Assembly: GCF_007109405.1 (NCBI RefSeq)
Contig: NZ_VJOY01000001.1
Span: forward strand, 248,001 to 312,000
Length of the DNA: 64,000 nt
Origin: Pseudomonas mangiferae
GTDB lineage: Bacteria > Pseudomonadota > Gammaproteobacteria > Pseudomonadales > Pseudomonadaceae
Direction: 5' to 3'
The position numbers were made by a program, and so were the translations under genes. This document shows positions 33,948-43,591 of the stretch, piece after piece (the stretch's first letter is position 1; every line of letters starts with the position of its first letter). The notes below the pieces were generated by a model. That model saw only the letters and a program-made list of their open reading frames with translations, was not told where the DNA came from and did no database searches.

Positions 33948-35576
33948 ATGAATCTTCGCAATCTGAATATCTCGCTCAGGGCGTCCCTGAGCTTCGCCCT
34001 CATCACCCTCATGGTGATCATCCTCGGCGTGTTCGCCCAGGTGCAGATGAAGGACTTGCACAGCAGCGAGCAGGATATAGAGAAGAACTGGCTGCCCGGC
34101 GTGCAAACCACCGACGATATCCAGATCAGCCTGCTGGAAATGCGCCTGGAAAGCCTGCGCCTGCTCTCGGTATCGGAGCCCAGCGAGCGCGAGGCCGGCC
34201 TGCAGCGCATCCAGGCGTCTCGCTCCACCATGGAGAATCGGCTCGCTCGCTATTCCCAGGACCTCATTTCCGACGAAGGCGATCGACGCAACTTCGAAAC
34301 CGCCAATGCAGCTCTCACCCAATACATGGAAGGTCTCAAGACCCTGCTGGACCTGGAGCAACAAGGCCGCAGAGACGATGCCATGCGCTGGGCCGGCTCC
34401 GATCAGCGGGCCCGTGCCCAGGCTGCCCAGGCCTCACTCGACGTGATGCGCGACTACAACGCCAAGGGCGCTACCCAGGCCGGCGTGCAGTCCCTGAAAA
34501 CCTACCGGGGCAGCCAGCTGTTCATCCTCGGCACCTGCATCGTCGCCATCCTGCTGACGGTGCTGCTGGCCTGGCTGTTGATCCGCAGCATCGTCCAGCC
34601 CCTGGCCGCCGCCCTGGCGGTGGCCGACGAGATCGCCAAGGGCGACCTGTCCCGCGCCATCCAGTCCAGCAGCCGCGACGAGGCCGGGCGTCTGATGACC
34701 TCCCTGGGGCGCATGCAGACCAACCTGCGGGACACCATTCGCGAAATCAGCAATTCCTCCACCCAGCTGGCGTCAGCCGCTGAGGAGATGACCTCGGTGG
34801 CCGAAGAGAGCAGCCGCTCGCTGCATCAACAGAACGCCGAGATCGAGCAGGCCGCGACGGCGGTCAACGAAATGAGCGCGGCGGTGGAGGAAGTGGCCCG
34901 CAATGCAGCCGCCGCGTCCGAATCCGCGCGGCGCTCCAGCGAATCCGCTGCCATCGGCAACCAGCGGGTCCGCGACACCCTGCAGGCGATCCATCGCCTG
35001 TCTGCCCAGGTGGAAGGCACCTCCACTCAGATCGTCGGCCTGGCCGGGCAGGCCCAGAGCATCAGCACGGTGCTCAGCGTGATCCGCTCCATCGCCGAGC
35101 AGACCAACCTGCTGGCGTTGAACGCCGCCATCGAGGCGGCCCGGGCCGGCGAGCAGGGCCGGGGCTTCGCCGTGGTGGCGGACGAGGTGCGCGCCCTGGC
35201 CCACCGCACCCAGACCTCGACCCTGGAGATCGAGCAGACCATTTCAGCCATCCAGGCCGGCACCGAAGCGGTGGTGACCGCCATGCAGCAGAGCAGCACC
35301 CAGACCCAGAATACCCAGAACGCCGCGGACGACGCCGGCAATGCCATCGAGGCGATCACCCGCGCCATCGAGGAGATCGACGAGCGTAATTCCCAGATCG
35401 CCACCGCGTCCGAGGAGCAGTCTCACGTGGCGCGGGAAGTGGATCGCAATCTGGTGAGCATCCGCGACCTGTCCATGCAGAGCTCCAGCGGCGCCAGCCA
35501 GACCACCCAGGCCAGCGCCGAACTGACCCGCCTGGCGGTGGCCCTGAACAAGTTGGTGGCGAAGTTCCGAGTGTGA
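33948..35576 (+). CDS. Methyl-accepting chemotaxis protein (four-helix-bundle sensor type)
   Basis: A 542-aa chemoreceptor. TM1 is about residues 11-30 ([20 protein letters not shown]) and TM2 about 185-207 ([22 protein letters not shown]), enclosing a periplasmic helical sensor of the 4HB_MCP type. A HAMP domain follows, then the signalling domain with its hairpin tip [35 protein letters not shown]. The ligand cannot be told. TGGAGG lies 8-12 bases before ATG 33948. It stands alone downstream of cobJ. Confidence 0.94.
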   Translation: MNLRNLNISLRASLSFALITLMVIILGVFAQVQMKDLHSSEQDIEKNWLPGVQTTDDIQISLLEMRLESLRLLSVSEPSEREAGLQRIQASRSTMENRLARYSQDLISDEGDRRNFETANAALTQYMEGLKTLLDLEQQGRRDDAMRWAGSDQRARAQAAQASLDVMRDYNAKGATQAGVQSLKTYRGSQLFILGTCIVAILLTVLLAWLLIRSIVQPLAAALAVADEIAKGDLSRAIQSSSRDEAGRLMTSLGRMQTNLRDTIREISNSSTQLASAAEEMTSVAEESSRSLHQQNAEIEQAATAVNEMSAAVEEVARNAAAASESARRSSESAAIGNQRVRDTLQAIHRLSAQVEGTSTQIVGLAGQAQSISTVLSVIRSIAEQTNLLALNAAIEAARAGEQGRGFAVVADEVRALAHRTQTSTLEIEQTISAIQAGTEAVVTAMQQSSTQTQNTQNAADDAGNAIEAITRAIEEIDERNSQIATASEEQSHVAREVDRNLVSIRDLSMQSSSGASQTTQASAELTRLAVALNKLVAKFRV

Positions 35577-35685
35577 CCTGCGCCTGGCGCGGCTCCGTGT
35601 GATCGATGCGGGGCGTGCAGGGCTGGTGGCGCGGGGCCCGCCGATTTGGCGATACTGTGGGGCGACGCGTCAGGAGCCCCGATTC

Positions 35686-37071
35686 ATGTTGAAAACCGAG
35701 TTCGACGAAAGCTGGAAGTCCTGGATCGCCTTGAACCTCGAGCGCGGTTGCTCGAAGGAAGGCATGTACGAGATTCTCCTCGAGCACGAATTCGCCCCGG
35801 AGCTGGCCGCCGAAGCCCTGGGCATGCGCCCGCTGCCGACGCCGGTGCCTGCCAAGCCGGTCCAGCCGGTCCTGGTGGAAACCGAGCTCACCGAAGCGCC
35901 GGACCGGGTCGAACTGCCGTTCGCCGTGCGCTTCCCCACGGATCGCCTGGAGCTGTACATGCTCTCCGGTTTCCTCAGCGAAACCGAGTGCATGACCCTG
36001 ATCCACCTGATCAACCAGCACCTGCGCGCGTCCACCACCACCAACGATGGCGGCGAATACGCCGGCTACCGCACCAGCCGCACCTGCGACCTGGGCATGC
36101 TGGACCACCCCCTGGCCCGCGACGTGGACCGGCGCATCTGCCAGGTGATGGGCATCGATTCCAGCTGGTCTGAGACCATCCAGGCCCAGCGCTACGACGT
36201 GGGCCAGCAGTTCAAGGCCCACACCGACTACTTCGAACCCGACAGCCACGAGTTCGAGACCTACGCCACCCAGGCCGGCCAGCGAACCTGGACCTTCATG
36301 ATCTACCTCAACAGTACCCGGGAAGGCGGCTCCACCCGTTTCACCGAGCTGGACTGCGAGGTGCGGCCGAAGCAGGGCGACGCAGTGATCTGGAACAGCC
36401 TGCGGGCCGACGGCAGCCCCAACCCGGACACCATGCACTGGGGCATGCCGGTGGAGAAGGGCTACAAGGTCATCCTGACCAAGTGGTTCCGCAACAAGGG
36501 CAAGGGCAAGATGTTCAACAAGACGCCCAACGAGTACCTGCCGCCCCATACCCAGTCGGGCTTTCTCAAGCTGAAGATGCCGCCGGAGCTGTTCCAGCGC
36601 GTCGAGGCGTTCTACCGCGACCACGGGACCGAGATCCTCGGGGAGTCGGTGAAGGGCTTCATCGACGCGGCGAAGGGCAAGGTGGCCAGCGAACTGGTGC
36701 CCCTGGACGAGCCCCTGAAGAAAGACATCCACGAAACCCTGCAACCGTTGATGGAGGCCTGGATCGGCGATTTTCTGTTGCCCACCTTCGTCTATGGCAT
36801 CCGTCGCTACCGGGACACCGCCACCCTGAAGATGCACCGCGACCGCGGCATCACCCATATCGCCAGCGCCATCGTCAACGTCGCCCAGGATGTGGATGAG
36901 CCCTGGCCGCTGCAGATCGAGGATCACTTCGGGCGCATGCACGACGTGCTCTTGGAGCCCGGCGAGATGGTCTTCTACGAAGGCGCGCGGCTGCTGCATG
37001 GCCGGATCGAGCCGTTGCGCGGGCGGGCGTACGCCAACCTGTTCGTCCACTACAAGCTGCGCGACGCTTGA
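35686..37071 (+). CDS. Two-domain 2-oxoglutarate/Fe(II) oxygenase (prolyl 4-hydroxylase-like)
   Basis: A 461-aa protein that seems to hold two double-stranded beta-helix oxygenase domains. The first (about residues 95-270) has a prolyl-4-hydroxylase-like metal and substrate pattern: YDVGQQFKAHTDYF (HxD), then DTMHWGMPVEKGYKVILTKWF (His and distal Lys). The second (about 360-461) has YRDTATLKMHRDRGITHI (HxD) and LLHGRIEPLRGRAYANLFVHYKL (His and Arg). Such enzymes hydroxylate proteins or small molecules with oxygen and 2-oxoglutarate. AGGAG lies before ATG 35686. The N-terminal 90 residues include a helical UBA-like segment (GCSKEGMYEILLEHEF). Substrate unknown. Confidence 0.88.
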   Translation: MLKTEFDESWKSWIALNLERGCSKEGMYEILLEHEFAPELAAEALGMRPLPTPVPAKPVQPVLVETELTEAPDRVELPFAVRFPTDRLELYMLSGFLSETECMTLIHLINQHLRASTTTNDGGEYAGYRTSRTCDLGMLDHPLARDVDRRICQVMGIDSSWSETIQAQRYDVGQQFKAHTDYFEPDSHEFETYATQAGQRTWTFMIYLNSTREGGSTRFTELDCEVRPKQGDAVIWNSLRADGSPNPDTMHWGMPVEKGYKVILTKWFRNKGKGKMFNKTPNEYLPPHTQSGFLKLKMPPELFQRVEAFYRDHGTEILGESVKGFIDAAKGKVASELVPLDEPLKKDIHETLQPLMEAWIGDFLLPTFVYGIRRYRDTATLKMHRDRGITHIASAIVNVAQDVDEPWPLQIEDHFGRMHDVLLEPGEMVFYEGARLLHGRIEPLRGRAYANLFVHYKLRDA

Positions 37072-37730
37072 GGCGCCGCGTGCACCTTTCGCGTCGAGCG
37101 GCCGCGGCGCGCTGAGTCGTGGAGAACACCGCACGTTTACCAGGGACGTATGCGTAGGCATCCCTTGTACGTGCGGATGGAGGTGACGCCGGGCAGGTCG
37201 CCAAGTGATCGTCATCGTGCGAGCGCTACTAGGCATCCGCACCGAGGTGCTTGCAGCCGACCGAGTGGATGGCGGCTTCGATGCTCGCTCCCACTGATGG
37301 GGAGACGCTGGACAGGGCGCTGTCGGAGAGAAGCGGCGCCCGCTGCCCTCGACGCCCGCCGGATGGCCAAAAGCTGCCCCTACCTGCACACGATAAGCCG
37401 AAGCGTACGGCACGGAATCCCTGCAGAGGGCTTGCGAGACCACACTCGATAATCAAATCCGTCTCGTTGATTGGCCTGAGCGACGCGTGATGCCTGGAGT
37501 AGGAGCAACGCGCTCATCTTGGGAAGGTCCGGCCACGCGTCAGATTTCGACGAAACTTTCTTTGACTCCAAAGGGCGCGAAGCGCAGCGAGCTCCAGCCC
37601 ACTCCTTCCGGCTACGAGCCCCCGGTGACCGATGACCGTGCCGCTCCCTTTTCGAGGGGCGAGCTCAACCGCCAGCGCCCGGTACCGTGCCCCTCGGCGT
37701 CCGCGGCGCCGGGCCGCGGACGTTGGCGGG
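37072..37730. other. Long intergenic region without a convincing gene
   Basis: These 659 bases separate the oxygenase gene from the TonB-receptor gene. Several short frames are open on both strands but none has a ribosome binding site or recognisable domain. A 9-bp stem (37698-37706 with 37714-37722) close to the receptor stop may be its terminator. The stretch could include a dispersed intergenic repeat. Confidence 0.5.
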
Positions 37731-40178
37731 TCAGAAGGTGTAGCTGAGGGTGGCGGTGACGTTGCGGGTTTCGCCGAAGTAGCAGAAGTCCAGGCTGTAG
37801 CAGGAGGCCACGTACTTCTCGTCCAGCAGGTTGTTGGCATTCAGCCGCGCCTCGAGCCCGGTCATGCCCAACTTGCCCAGGTCGTAGCGCACTGCGGCGT
37901 CCACCAGGGTGTAGGAGGGCACGTGCTCGGTGTTCTCCTTGTCCGCCCAGCTGGTGCCCACGTAGCGGGCGCCGCCGCCGATGCTCAGCCCGTCCATCCA
38001 GCCGCTGGAGAAGGCGTAGTCGGCCCACAGGGAGGCCATGTGCCGGGGCGCCTGGTTCGGCGTGTTGCCCTGGCTGCCATCGGCGGCCTTGCGATAGATG
38101 ATGTCGGTGAAGGTGTAGCTGCCCAGCAATTTGAGCTGGTCGGTCACCTGGGTATGGGACTCCAGCTCCAGGCCCTGGGAGCGGATCTCGCCCACCGAGG
38201 TGTAGAAGTTTTCCTGGGGCTTCTTCGACGCCACGTTTTCCTGGGTGATGTGGAACAGGGCGGCGGTGTAGAAGCTGCGGCCACCCTCGGGCTCGAACTT
38301 CAGGCCGGCCTCCCACTGTTTGCCCTGGGTGGGCTCCAGGGGTTGCCCGGTGGCATCGGAATAGGCGTTGGGGTTGAAGGACTCGGAATAGCTGATGTAC
38401 GGCGCGATGCCGTTATCGAAGCGGTAGAGCACGCCGGCGCGGCTGGTGAACTTCTGCCGGTCCTCGTCGCTGCGGCTGTCAGCTTCCCGGTCTTCCACGG
38501 CGATGTTCACCCAGTCCTGGCGCAGGCCGAGGGAGAAGCGCCAGTTGTCCAGCTCTATCAAGTCCTGCAGGTACACGCCGGTCTGGTCGAGGCGGCGGGT
38601 GTAGCGGGACTCGGGATAGAACGTGATGGCGCTGTCGCCGTAGTGGGGGTCGAAGGCGTCCAGGTCGGAGGCCTTGCCGGAGGTCCACAGCACATCGGTC
38701 TTGCGTCGCTGGTAGTCCAGCCCGGTCAGCAGGGTGTGGCGGGCGGCGCCGGTCTCGAAGTCCGCCTGCAGCATGTTGTCCAGGGTGTAGGCGCGCAGCG
38801 CCTCGCGGCCGCCGGAGTAATAGCGGTTGAGGCGATTGCTGGTGGGTGAGGTCCAGCTGTAGCCGTAGACCTGCTCCAGCTCCACGTCGCTGTCCAGTAC
38901 CCGCAGGTTCTGCCGTCCGGTCCAGACGTCGTTGAAGCGATGCTCCAGCTGGTAGCCGAGCATCCGCTGGGTGCGTTCGAACCGGTCGCGGTCCGGCTCG
39001 CCATCGAAGAAATGCTCGGAAATGCGCTGGCCGTTGCGGGTGTGCAGGCTGCCGTCGGCCGGCACGCCGCTGTGGTAACCGCCTTCCGGGTCGCGCTGCA
39101 GGTAGCCTTGCAGGGTCAGGGTGGTGTCTTCGTTGAAGTCGATGGCCAGGGTCGGGGCGATGGCGTAGCGCTTCTCGCCGGCCACATGGTCGAACTGGGT
39201 GTCGGAACTGTGGGCCAGGCCCACTACGCGGTAGGCGACCCGCTTGTCGTCGTCCAGGGGGCCGGAGAAGTCGAACCCGGTGCCTTTCTGGCCCTGGTTG
39301 CCCACGGTGGCCTGGATCTGGTGGTACGGCTGGTACAGCGGCTTCTTGCTGGTCAGCGCCACCAGGCCGCCGGGCAGGCTACGCCCGTAGAGCACCGAGG
39401 ACGGTCCCTTGACGATGTCGATGCGTTCCAGGAAGTAGGGGTCGATCTGCATCGAGCTGAAGGTGCCGCTGTCGCCCATGGCGCGTAGGCCGTCCAGGTA
39501 GATGTTGTCCACGCTGCCGTCGGCGAAGCCGCGCATCACCACGTAGTCGTAGCGGTTGGAGGCGCCGATCTGCCCGGTGAAGATGCCCGGGGTATAGCGC
39601 ATCGCCTGCTGCACGGTCTTCGAGGCCTGGTCGTCCATCTGCTCGCGGGTCACCACCGATACCGACTGGGAGGTTTCCAGCAGCGGCAGGCTGGTCTTGG
39701 TGGCCACACTGCTGTGGGTGGCCAGGTAGCCGTCCACGCTGCCCAGGGCGTTACCGATGGCCAGGCCGGACACCTCGGTCGGCGGGATCGCCAGGGTATC
39801 CGCCTCGCGGGGAACCTCCCGCAAGTAATAGCGGGTGCCGTCGTCGCTGGCCGCTTCCAGGGTGCTTCCCGAGAGCAACCGCCGCAGGCCACCGTCCACC
39901 GAATAGTCGCCCTGCAGGCCCGGAGAGGCGAGGCCGCGGGTCTGTTCCGGGGTGGCAGAGAGGCTGATGCCGGCCTCCCGGGCGAAGCGGTTCAGCGCTT
40001 CGTCGAGCGGGCCGGCGGGAATCGCGAAGTGCCGGTTGGCCGCCACGCCGGCATCACCGGGCTGGGCCCAGCCGGTGGCGGGGGCGAGGCCGCCCAGGGC
40101 CATGCACAGCAGGGTGCCGCGCACGGCGAGGCTCAGGGTCGAGGGGGAAGCGGGGGTGGCGGAGCGGGACGGGATCAT
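37731..40178 (-). CDS. TonB-dependent siderophore receptor with STN signalling domain (ferrichrome/ferrioxamine type)
   Basis: An 815-aa outer-membrane receptor. A signal peptide (about residues 1-38, ending ATGWA) is followed by an STN domain (HFAIPAGPLDEALNRFAREAGISL, about 50-120), a plug domain (SLPLLETSQSVSVVTREQM, RGFADGSVDNIYLDGL, DIVKGPSSVLYGRSLPGGLV), and a 22-strand barrel ending NNLLDEKYVASCYSLDFCYFGETRNVTATLSYTF. The paired Cys and terminal Phe match FhuA/FoxA-type hydroxamate receptors. The STN domain implies transcriptional signalling through FecR and FecI, encoded directly upstream. The exact siderophore is not determinable. Confidence 0.93.
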   Translation of the reverse strand: MIPSRSATPASPSTLSLAVRGTLLCMALGGLAPATGWAQPGDAGVAANRHFAIPAGPLDEALNRFAREAGISLSATPEQTRGLASPGLQGDYSVDGGLRRLLSGSTLEAASDDGTRYYLREVPREADTLAIPPTEVSGLAIGNALGSVDGYLATHSSVATKTSLPLLETSQSVSVVTREQMDDQASKTVQQAMRYTPGIFTGQIGASNRYDYVVMRGFADGSVDNIYLDGLRAMGDSGTFSSMQIDPYFLERIDIVKGPSSVLYGRSLPGGLVALTSKKPLYQPYHQIQATVGNQGQKGTGFDFSGPLDDDKRVAYRVVGLAHSSDTQFDHVAGEKRYAIAPTLAIDFNEDTTLTLQGYLQRDPEGGYHSGVPADGSLHTRNGQRISEHFFDGEPDRDRFERTQRMLGYQLEHRFNDVWTGRQNLRVLDSDVELEQVYGYSWTSPTSNRLNRYYSGGREALRAYTLDNMLQADFETGAARHTLLTGLDYQRRKTDVLWTSGKASDLDAFDPHYGDSAITFYPESRYTRRLDQTGVYLQDLIELDNWRFSLGLRQDWVNIAVEDREADSRSDEDRQKFTSRAGVLYRFDNGIAPYISYSESFNPNAYSDATGQPLEPTQGKQWEAGLKFEPEGGRSFYTAALFHITQENVASKKPQENFYTSVGEIRSQGLELESHTQVTDQLKLLGSYTFTDIIYRKAADGSQGNTPNQAPRHMASLWADYAFSSGWMDGLSIGGGARYVGTSWADKENTEHVPSYTLVDAAVRYDLGKLGMTGLEARLNANNLLDEKYVASCYSLDFCYFGETRNVTATLSYTF

Positions 40179-40276
40179 GGAAGTTCCAGCGGTCGAGATG
40201 AAGAAGGTCGACCTGTAAGCCGGACGAGGCGGGAAAACCCGCCAGATTTTTTTTCACGTATTCAGGTTTCACGGGC

Positions 40277-41263
40277 TCAGGCGATGGCTTCCAGTTCCAC
40301 CCACCAGCGGGTGCGGTAGCGCACCCGGACCGGCAGCGAGCGCGGCAGCAGGGCCAGCAGGGCGTCGGTATCGTCCAGGCGGTAGACGCCGGACAGGCGC
40401 AGGTCGGCGATGGCCTGCGCACAGCCCAGGTGACCCCGCCGGTAGCGGCCCACCTCGGCGAGGAAGTCCACCAGGCGCATGTCCCGCGTAACGATCAGTC
40501 CGTCGGCCCAGGCGTCGGTCTCCAGGGCCGGCCGCGCCAGGCGCACGGCCGCCCGGGCATCGATGCGGTAATGCTCGCCGGCCACCACCCGCAGGGGGGA
40601 AGCCGAAGGGGACGGGGTTTCCCACGGCCAGCGGGCAGTCGGCGGCGCCAGGGTGACATTCCCGCGCAACACGCTCAGGCGCGTGGACGATGCCTCCTGG
40701 CGCAGGACGAAGCGTGCGTCGCGGGCTTGCAGCAGGCGTCCGGAACTGAGGACTTGCAGGGCGAGCCCATCGGGCGCCTGCCGGTCCAGGCGGATCTCCC
40801 CGCGACGCAGGGTCAGCAGCCGGTGGGCGGCGTCGCTTCGCAGGTCCACCGCGCTGTCGGTGTTCAGGGTCAGGCGAGTGGCGTCATCCACGCGGACATC
40901 GCGCCGCTCCCCGGTACCGGTGGCGTAGTCGGCGCTCCAGGCGAGCCAGGGTTCGCGGTCGTGCAGCAACCAAGTGCTACCGCTGCCCGCCACGGCCAGC
41001 GACAGCAGCTTCAGGGCCTGGCGCCGCCGCAACCGCTGGGCGCCGCGCTCCAGGGCGTCGAAGGCTACCCCGGCGCCCGGCAACGCCTGGAAACTGCCGT
41101 CCAGCTCGGCGCTCAGCCGTTGCACCTGTTGCCAGGCGGCCTCATGGCGGGGGTCGGTGCCACGCCATTCGTGGCAGGCCTGGTGCAGGGCGGCGTCCTG
41201 GCCGGCGGAGCGCAGCCGCACCAGCCAGCCGATGGCCTGGCGAACCGTCTGCCCGTCGGCCAT
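40277..41263 (-). CDS. FecR family anti-sigma factor/sensor
   Basis: A 328-aa inner-membrane regulator. A cytoplasmic N-terminal region (AIGWLVRLRSAGQDAALHQACHEWR, DPRHEAAWQQVQ) precedes a hydrophobic segment near residues 85-102 (LKLLSLAVAGSGSTWLL), then the periplasmic FecR domain (TGTGERRDVRVDDATRLTLNTDSAVDL) and a DUF4974/STN-like C-terminus. It would relay receptor signals to the ECF sigma factor. ATG 41263 is used; GTG 41275, overlapping the sigma stop as GTGA, is an alternative start. The receptor gene follows 98 bases downstream. Confidence 0.92.
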   Translation of the reverse strand: MADGQTVRQAIGWLVRLRSAGQDAALHQACHEWRGTDPRHEAAWQQVQRLSAELDGSFQALPGAGVAFDALERGAQRLRRRQALKLLSLAVAGSGSTWLLHDREPWLAWSADYATGTGERRDVRVDDATRLTLNTDSAVDLRSDAAHRLLTLRRGEIRLDRQAPDGLALQVLSSGRLLQARDARFVLRQEASSTRLSVLRGNVTLAPPTARWPWETPSPSASPLRVVAGEHYRIDARAAVRLARPALETDAWADGLIVTRDMRLVDFLAEVGRYRRGHLGCAQAIADLRLSGVYRLDDTDALLALLPRSLPVRVRYRTRWWVELEAIA

Positions 41264-41271
41264 CGGCACAC

Positions 41272-41784
41272 TCACAGCCGGGCCTCGTCGGCGAAGCGCA
41301 CCAGGTAGCAGTGGTAGAGAGCGTCGGCCACGTAGCGCTCGACGCTGCGCAGGGATACGCCCATGCGTATGGCGATCTCGCCGTGGCTCAGCCCCTCGCA
41401 CTGGGCCAGCAGGAAGGCCGTGCGTACCTTAGGCTTGAGCCCGTCCAGCAGCCGGGCGATACGCTCCAGCAATTCCAGCACCAGCTCGCGGGCTTCCGGT
41501 GAGGGCGCGGTGAGTTCCGGCAGGTGGGCCAGGCTCTCCAGGTAGGCCCGCTCCAGTTCCTCGCGACGCCAGTGGTCCACAACCAGCCCCCGGGCCACGG
41601 TGCGCAGGAACGCGCGCGGGGTCTTGATCTCCCCCAGCTCGGGGCGCCCCAGCAGGCGCAGGAAGGTGTCCTGGGCCAGGTCAGCGGCATCCGCCGCGTT
41701 GCCGAGCTTGCTGCGCAGCCAGTGTTTCAGCCATCCATGGTGATCGGTATAGAGAGTGTGCAGAGAAAGGGTGGAGGAGGGCAT
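41272..41784 (-). CDS. FecI-type ECF sigma factor
   Basis: A 170-aa RNA polymerase sigma factor of the iron-starvation subgroup. Region 2 contains AADAADLAQDTFLRLLG and region 4 contains LAQCEGLSHGEIAIRMGVSLRSVERYVADALYHCY. It should transcribe the receptor gene once the siderophore signal arrives via FecR. A Fur-box-like sequence lies 30-50 bases before ATG 41784, so it is probably iron-repressed. Confidence 0.93.
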   Translation of the reverse strand: MPSSTLSLHTLYTDHHGWLKHWLRSKLGNAADAADLAQDTFLRLLGRPELGEIKTPRAFLRTVARGLVVDHWRREELERAYLESLAHLPELTAPSPEARELVLELLERIARLLDGLKPKVRTAFLLAQCEGLSHGEIAIRMGVSLRSVERYVADALYHCYLVRFADEARL

Positions 41785-41813
41785 GGGGCGGATGACCGAA
41801 TGAAAGCACTATC

Positions 41814-41833
41814 AAATGATAATTACTCTCATT
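41814..41833 (-). promoter_or_regulatory. Fur box upstream of the FecI-type sigma factor
   Basis: AAATGATAATTACTCTCATT matches the Fur consensus (GATAATGATAATCATTATC) at most positions, in an AT-rich block just upstream of the sigma gene. Confidence 0.65.
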
Positions 41834-41881
41834 GTTATACATCCAGCTCCATGCAGTCCAGCCGAGTCTTCGAACGGGGGC

Positions 41882-42571
41882 TTACCAGGGCAGGGTTTCG
41901 CCCTGGTAGTCGAGGAAGGCGCAGAGGGCATGGCCCCGATGGGCCTGGATCACCCGGGCCAGCCCCTGGGTGCTGTCTTCCACCGTGAGCGGCGCCTGGC
42001 CGCCGCCCATATCGGTCTGCACCCAGCCGGGGTGGAGCGCCAGGATGCTGTGGCGCAACGGCGCACTGCGCTCCGCCCAGCTGCGCAACAGGCTGTTGAG
42101 CGCTGCCTTGCTGGCGCCGTACAGCGGCATTTCCGCCGCCCGGTTCAGGGCCAGGCTGCCCATCTGCGAGCTGGTGAACCCCAGCACGCCGCCGTCCACT
42201 ACGCGGGGTGCTAGATGCTGGGCAAGGCGCAGTGGGGTGATGGCGTTGGTGGTGAACAGGGCCCCGGTCGCGCGGGTGTCGATTTGGGCGGGGTCCTGGT
42301 GGGATGGGCCGTAGATGCCGGCGTTGAACAGCGCATAGTCCAGGGCCTCGTCCCCCAGGGCCGCTAGCAGGCGCTGGGGCGCCTGCTCATCGTCCAGGTC
42401 GCCGAACACCGGGCGCAGCCGGTCGCCGTGGGTGGCACCCAGGGCGACCAGCGCGTCGGCGTGCGCCTCGCTGCGGGTCGCGGCGTACACCGTCAGCCCT
42501 TGGTCGAGGAAGGTGCGCACCAGCCCGAGGCCGATGCCGCGGGTGGTGCCGGTGATCAGGATGTTCGCCAT
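41882..42571 (-). CDS. SDR family oxidoreductase (short, CsgA/sniffer-like)
   Basis: A 229-aa short-chain dehydrogenase. The cofactor motif ITGTTRGIGLGLVRTFL is at the N-terminus; the NAG motif appears as LFNAGIYG and the active site as YGASKAAL (Tyr and Lys), with Ser in GFTSSQMG. The substrate is unknown. ATG 42571 starts directly at the fold. It is 37 bases downstream of the MBL-fold gene and in the same direction, so likely co-transcribed. Confidence 0.88.
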   Translation of the reverse strand: MANILITGTTRGIGLGLVRTFLDQGLTVYAATRSEAHADALVALGATHGDRLRPVFGDLDDEQAPQRLLAALGDEALDYALFNAGIYGPSHQDPAQIDTRATGALFTTNAITPLRLAQHLAPRVVDGGVLGFTSSQMGSLALNRAAEMPLYGASKAALNSLLRSWAERSAPLRHSILALHPGWVQTDMGGGQAPLTVEDSTQGLARVIQAHRGHALCAFLDYQGETLPW

Positions 42572-42608
42572 GACGGGACCTCGATGGGTGAAAGGCAGCG
42601 GTGCGGCC

Positions 42609-43481
42609 TCAGGGCCACTGCATCTCGCCCTTGAGCACCTTGGCGCTCAGCTCTAGATCGGCTTCGCCCGCCAGGGTGGGATAGTGACGCTTCATCGCGG
42701 CCACCAGTTCTTGGGCGTTGGCGGCTTTCGGCAGCTCGGCTTCCAGGGTCTTCAGGTAGTCCCGGGTGAACTGCAGGTCCTGCAGGTCGAAGTGGGGCTG
42801 CCCGAGGTAGTGGGCCGGCACCACCTTCTGCGGGTGCAGGGCTTCCAGGCGATCCAGGGCTTCGATCCAGGTGCGGCGGGATTCCGGGGTCTGGGAGTCG
42901 GCGGTCCAGACGTGCATGTTGGCGCTGATCAGCACGCCGCCCAGCAGGGTGTGGGAGGCGGGAATCCATAGGGTGGTGGCCGCCGGGTCGCGGTCCAGGC
43001 CGATCACCTGGATGGTCTGGCCTTCCAGGGTCAGGTGGTCGCCCTTGAGGACCTTGGGCACCACGGTGGTCTTGGGCGCGGCGTCCTTCAACTGGGCCGA
43101 CCAGTAGGCCAGCTTGTGGGCCCGGGTGGCTTCGATGTGGGCCACGGTTTCCGGGGTGGCCAGGATCTCGGCATCCGGGAAGGCGGCGGTGAGGGCTTCC
43201 AGGCCGAAGTAGAAGTCCGGGTCGCCGTGGCTGATGTAGATGGTCTTCAGGGTCTTGCCACTGGCACGGATGCGCTCCACCAGATCGCGGGCCTGGACCG
43301 GGGAAAACTGGGCGTCCACCAGCAGGGCATCGTGTTCGCCGGTGATCAGGGTCGAGGACACCGGGAACACCGCCTTGTCGCCGGGGTTGTAGGTATCCAG
43401 GGTCAAGGGCTGGGCGAACAGGCTGTGGGAGGCGAGCAGCAGGGCGCTGGCGAGAAGGGTGCGAATGGGCGAACGGGTCAT
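42609..43481 (-). CDS. Exported MBL-fold hydrolase-like protein
   Basis: A 290-aa protein with a signal peptide (MTRSPIRTLLASALLLASHSLFAQ). It has the metallo-beta-lactamase fold order: LVDAQFS, TIYISHGDPDFYFGLEAL, a central GGVLISANMHVW, and KVVPAHYLGQPH. The usual HxHxDH metal motif is altered to HGDPDF, so two of the three first-site ligands appear to be replaced; metal binding and activity are doubtful or different. It lies divergent from the LysR gene at 43592, which may control it and the SDR gene. Confidence 0.85.
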   Translation of the reverse strand: MTRSPIRTLLASALLLASHSLFAQPLTLDTYNPGDKAVFPVSSTLITGEHDALLVDAQFSPVQARDLVERIRASGKTLKTIYISHGDPDFYFGLEALTAAFPDAEILATPETVAHIEATRAHKLAYWSAQLKDAAPKTTVVPKVLKGDHLTLEGQTIQVIGLDRDPAATTLWIPASHTLLGGVLISANMHVWTADSQTPESRRTWIEALDRLEALHPQKVVPAHYLGQPHFDLQDLQFTRDYLKTLEAELPKAANAQELVAAMKRHYPTLAGEADLELSAKVLKGEMQWP

Positions 43482-43591
43482 GTGAGGCTCCGGTGTGAGG
43501 CAGTGGAAACGATGGGAGCGATCTTAGTTGCAGTGAGGCATACAAAAAGCCCCATAATCTGGGCAGGTTTGTTGCTCAGGGTGAATCAATC

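Noticed and set aside
32049-34364. 771-codon minus-strand frame antisense to cobJ and the chemoreceptor
   Set aside because: Shadow of well-supported plus-strand genes.
35356-37443. 695-codon minus-strand frame across the oxygenase gene
   Set aside because: Antisense shadow of a clear 2OG oxygenase gene, with no domain or ribosome binding site.
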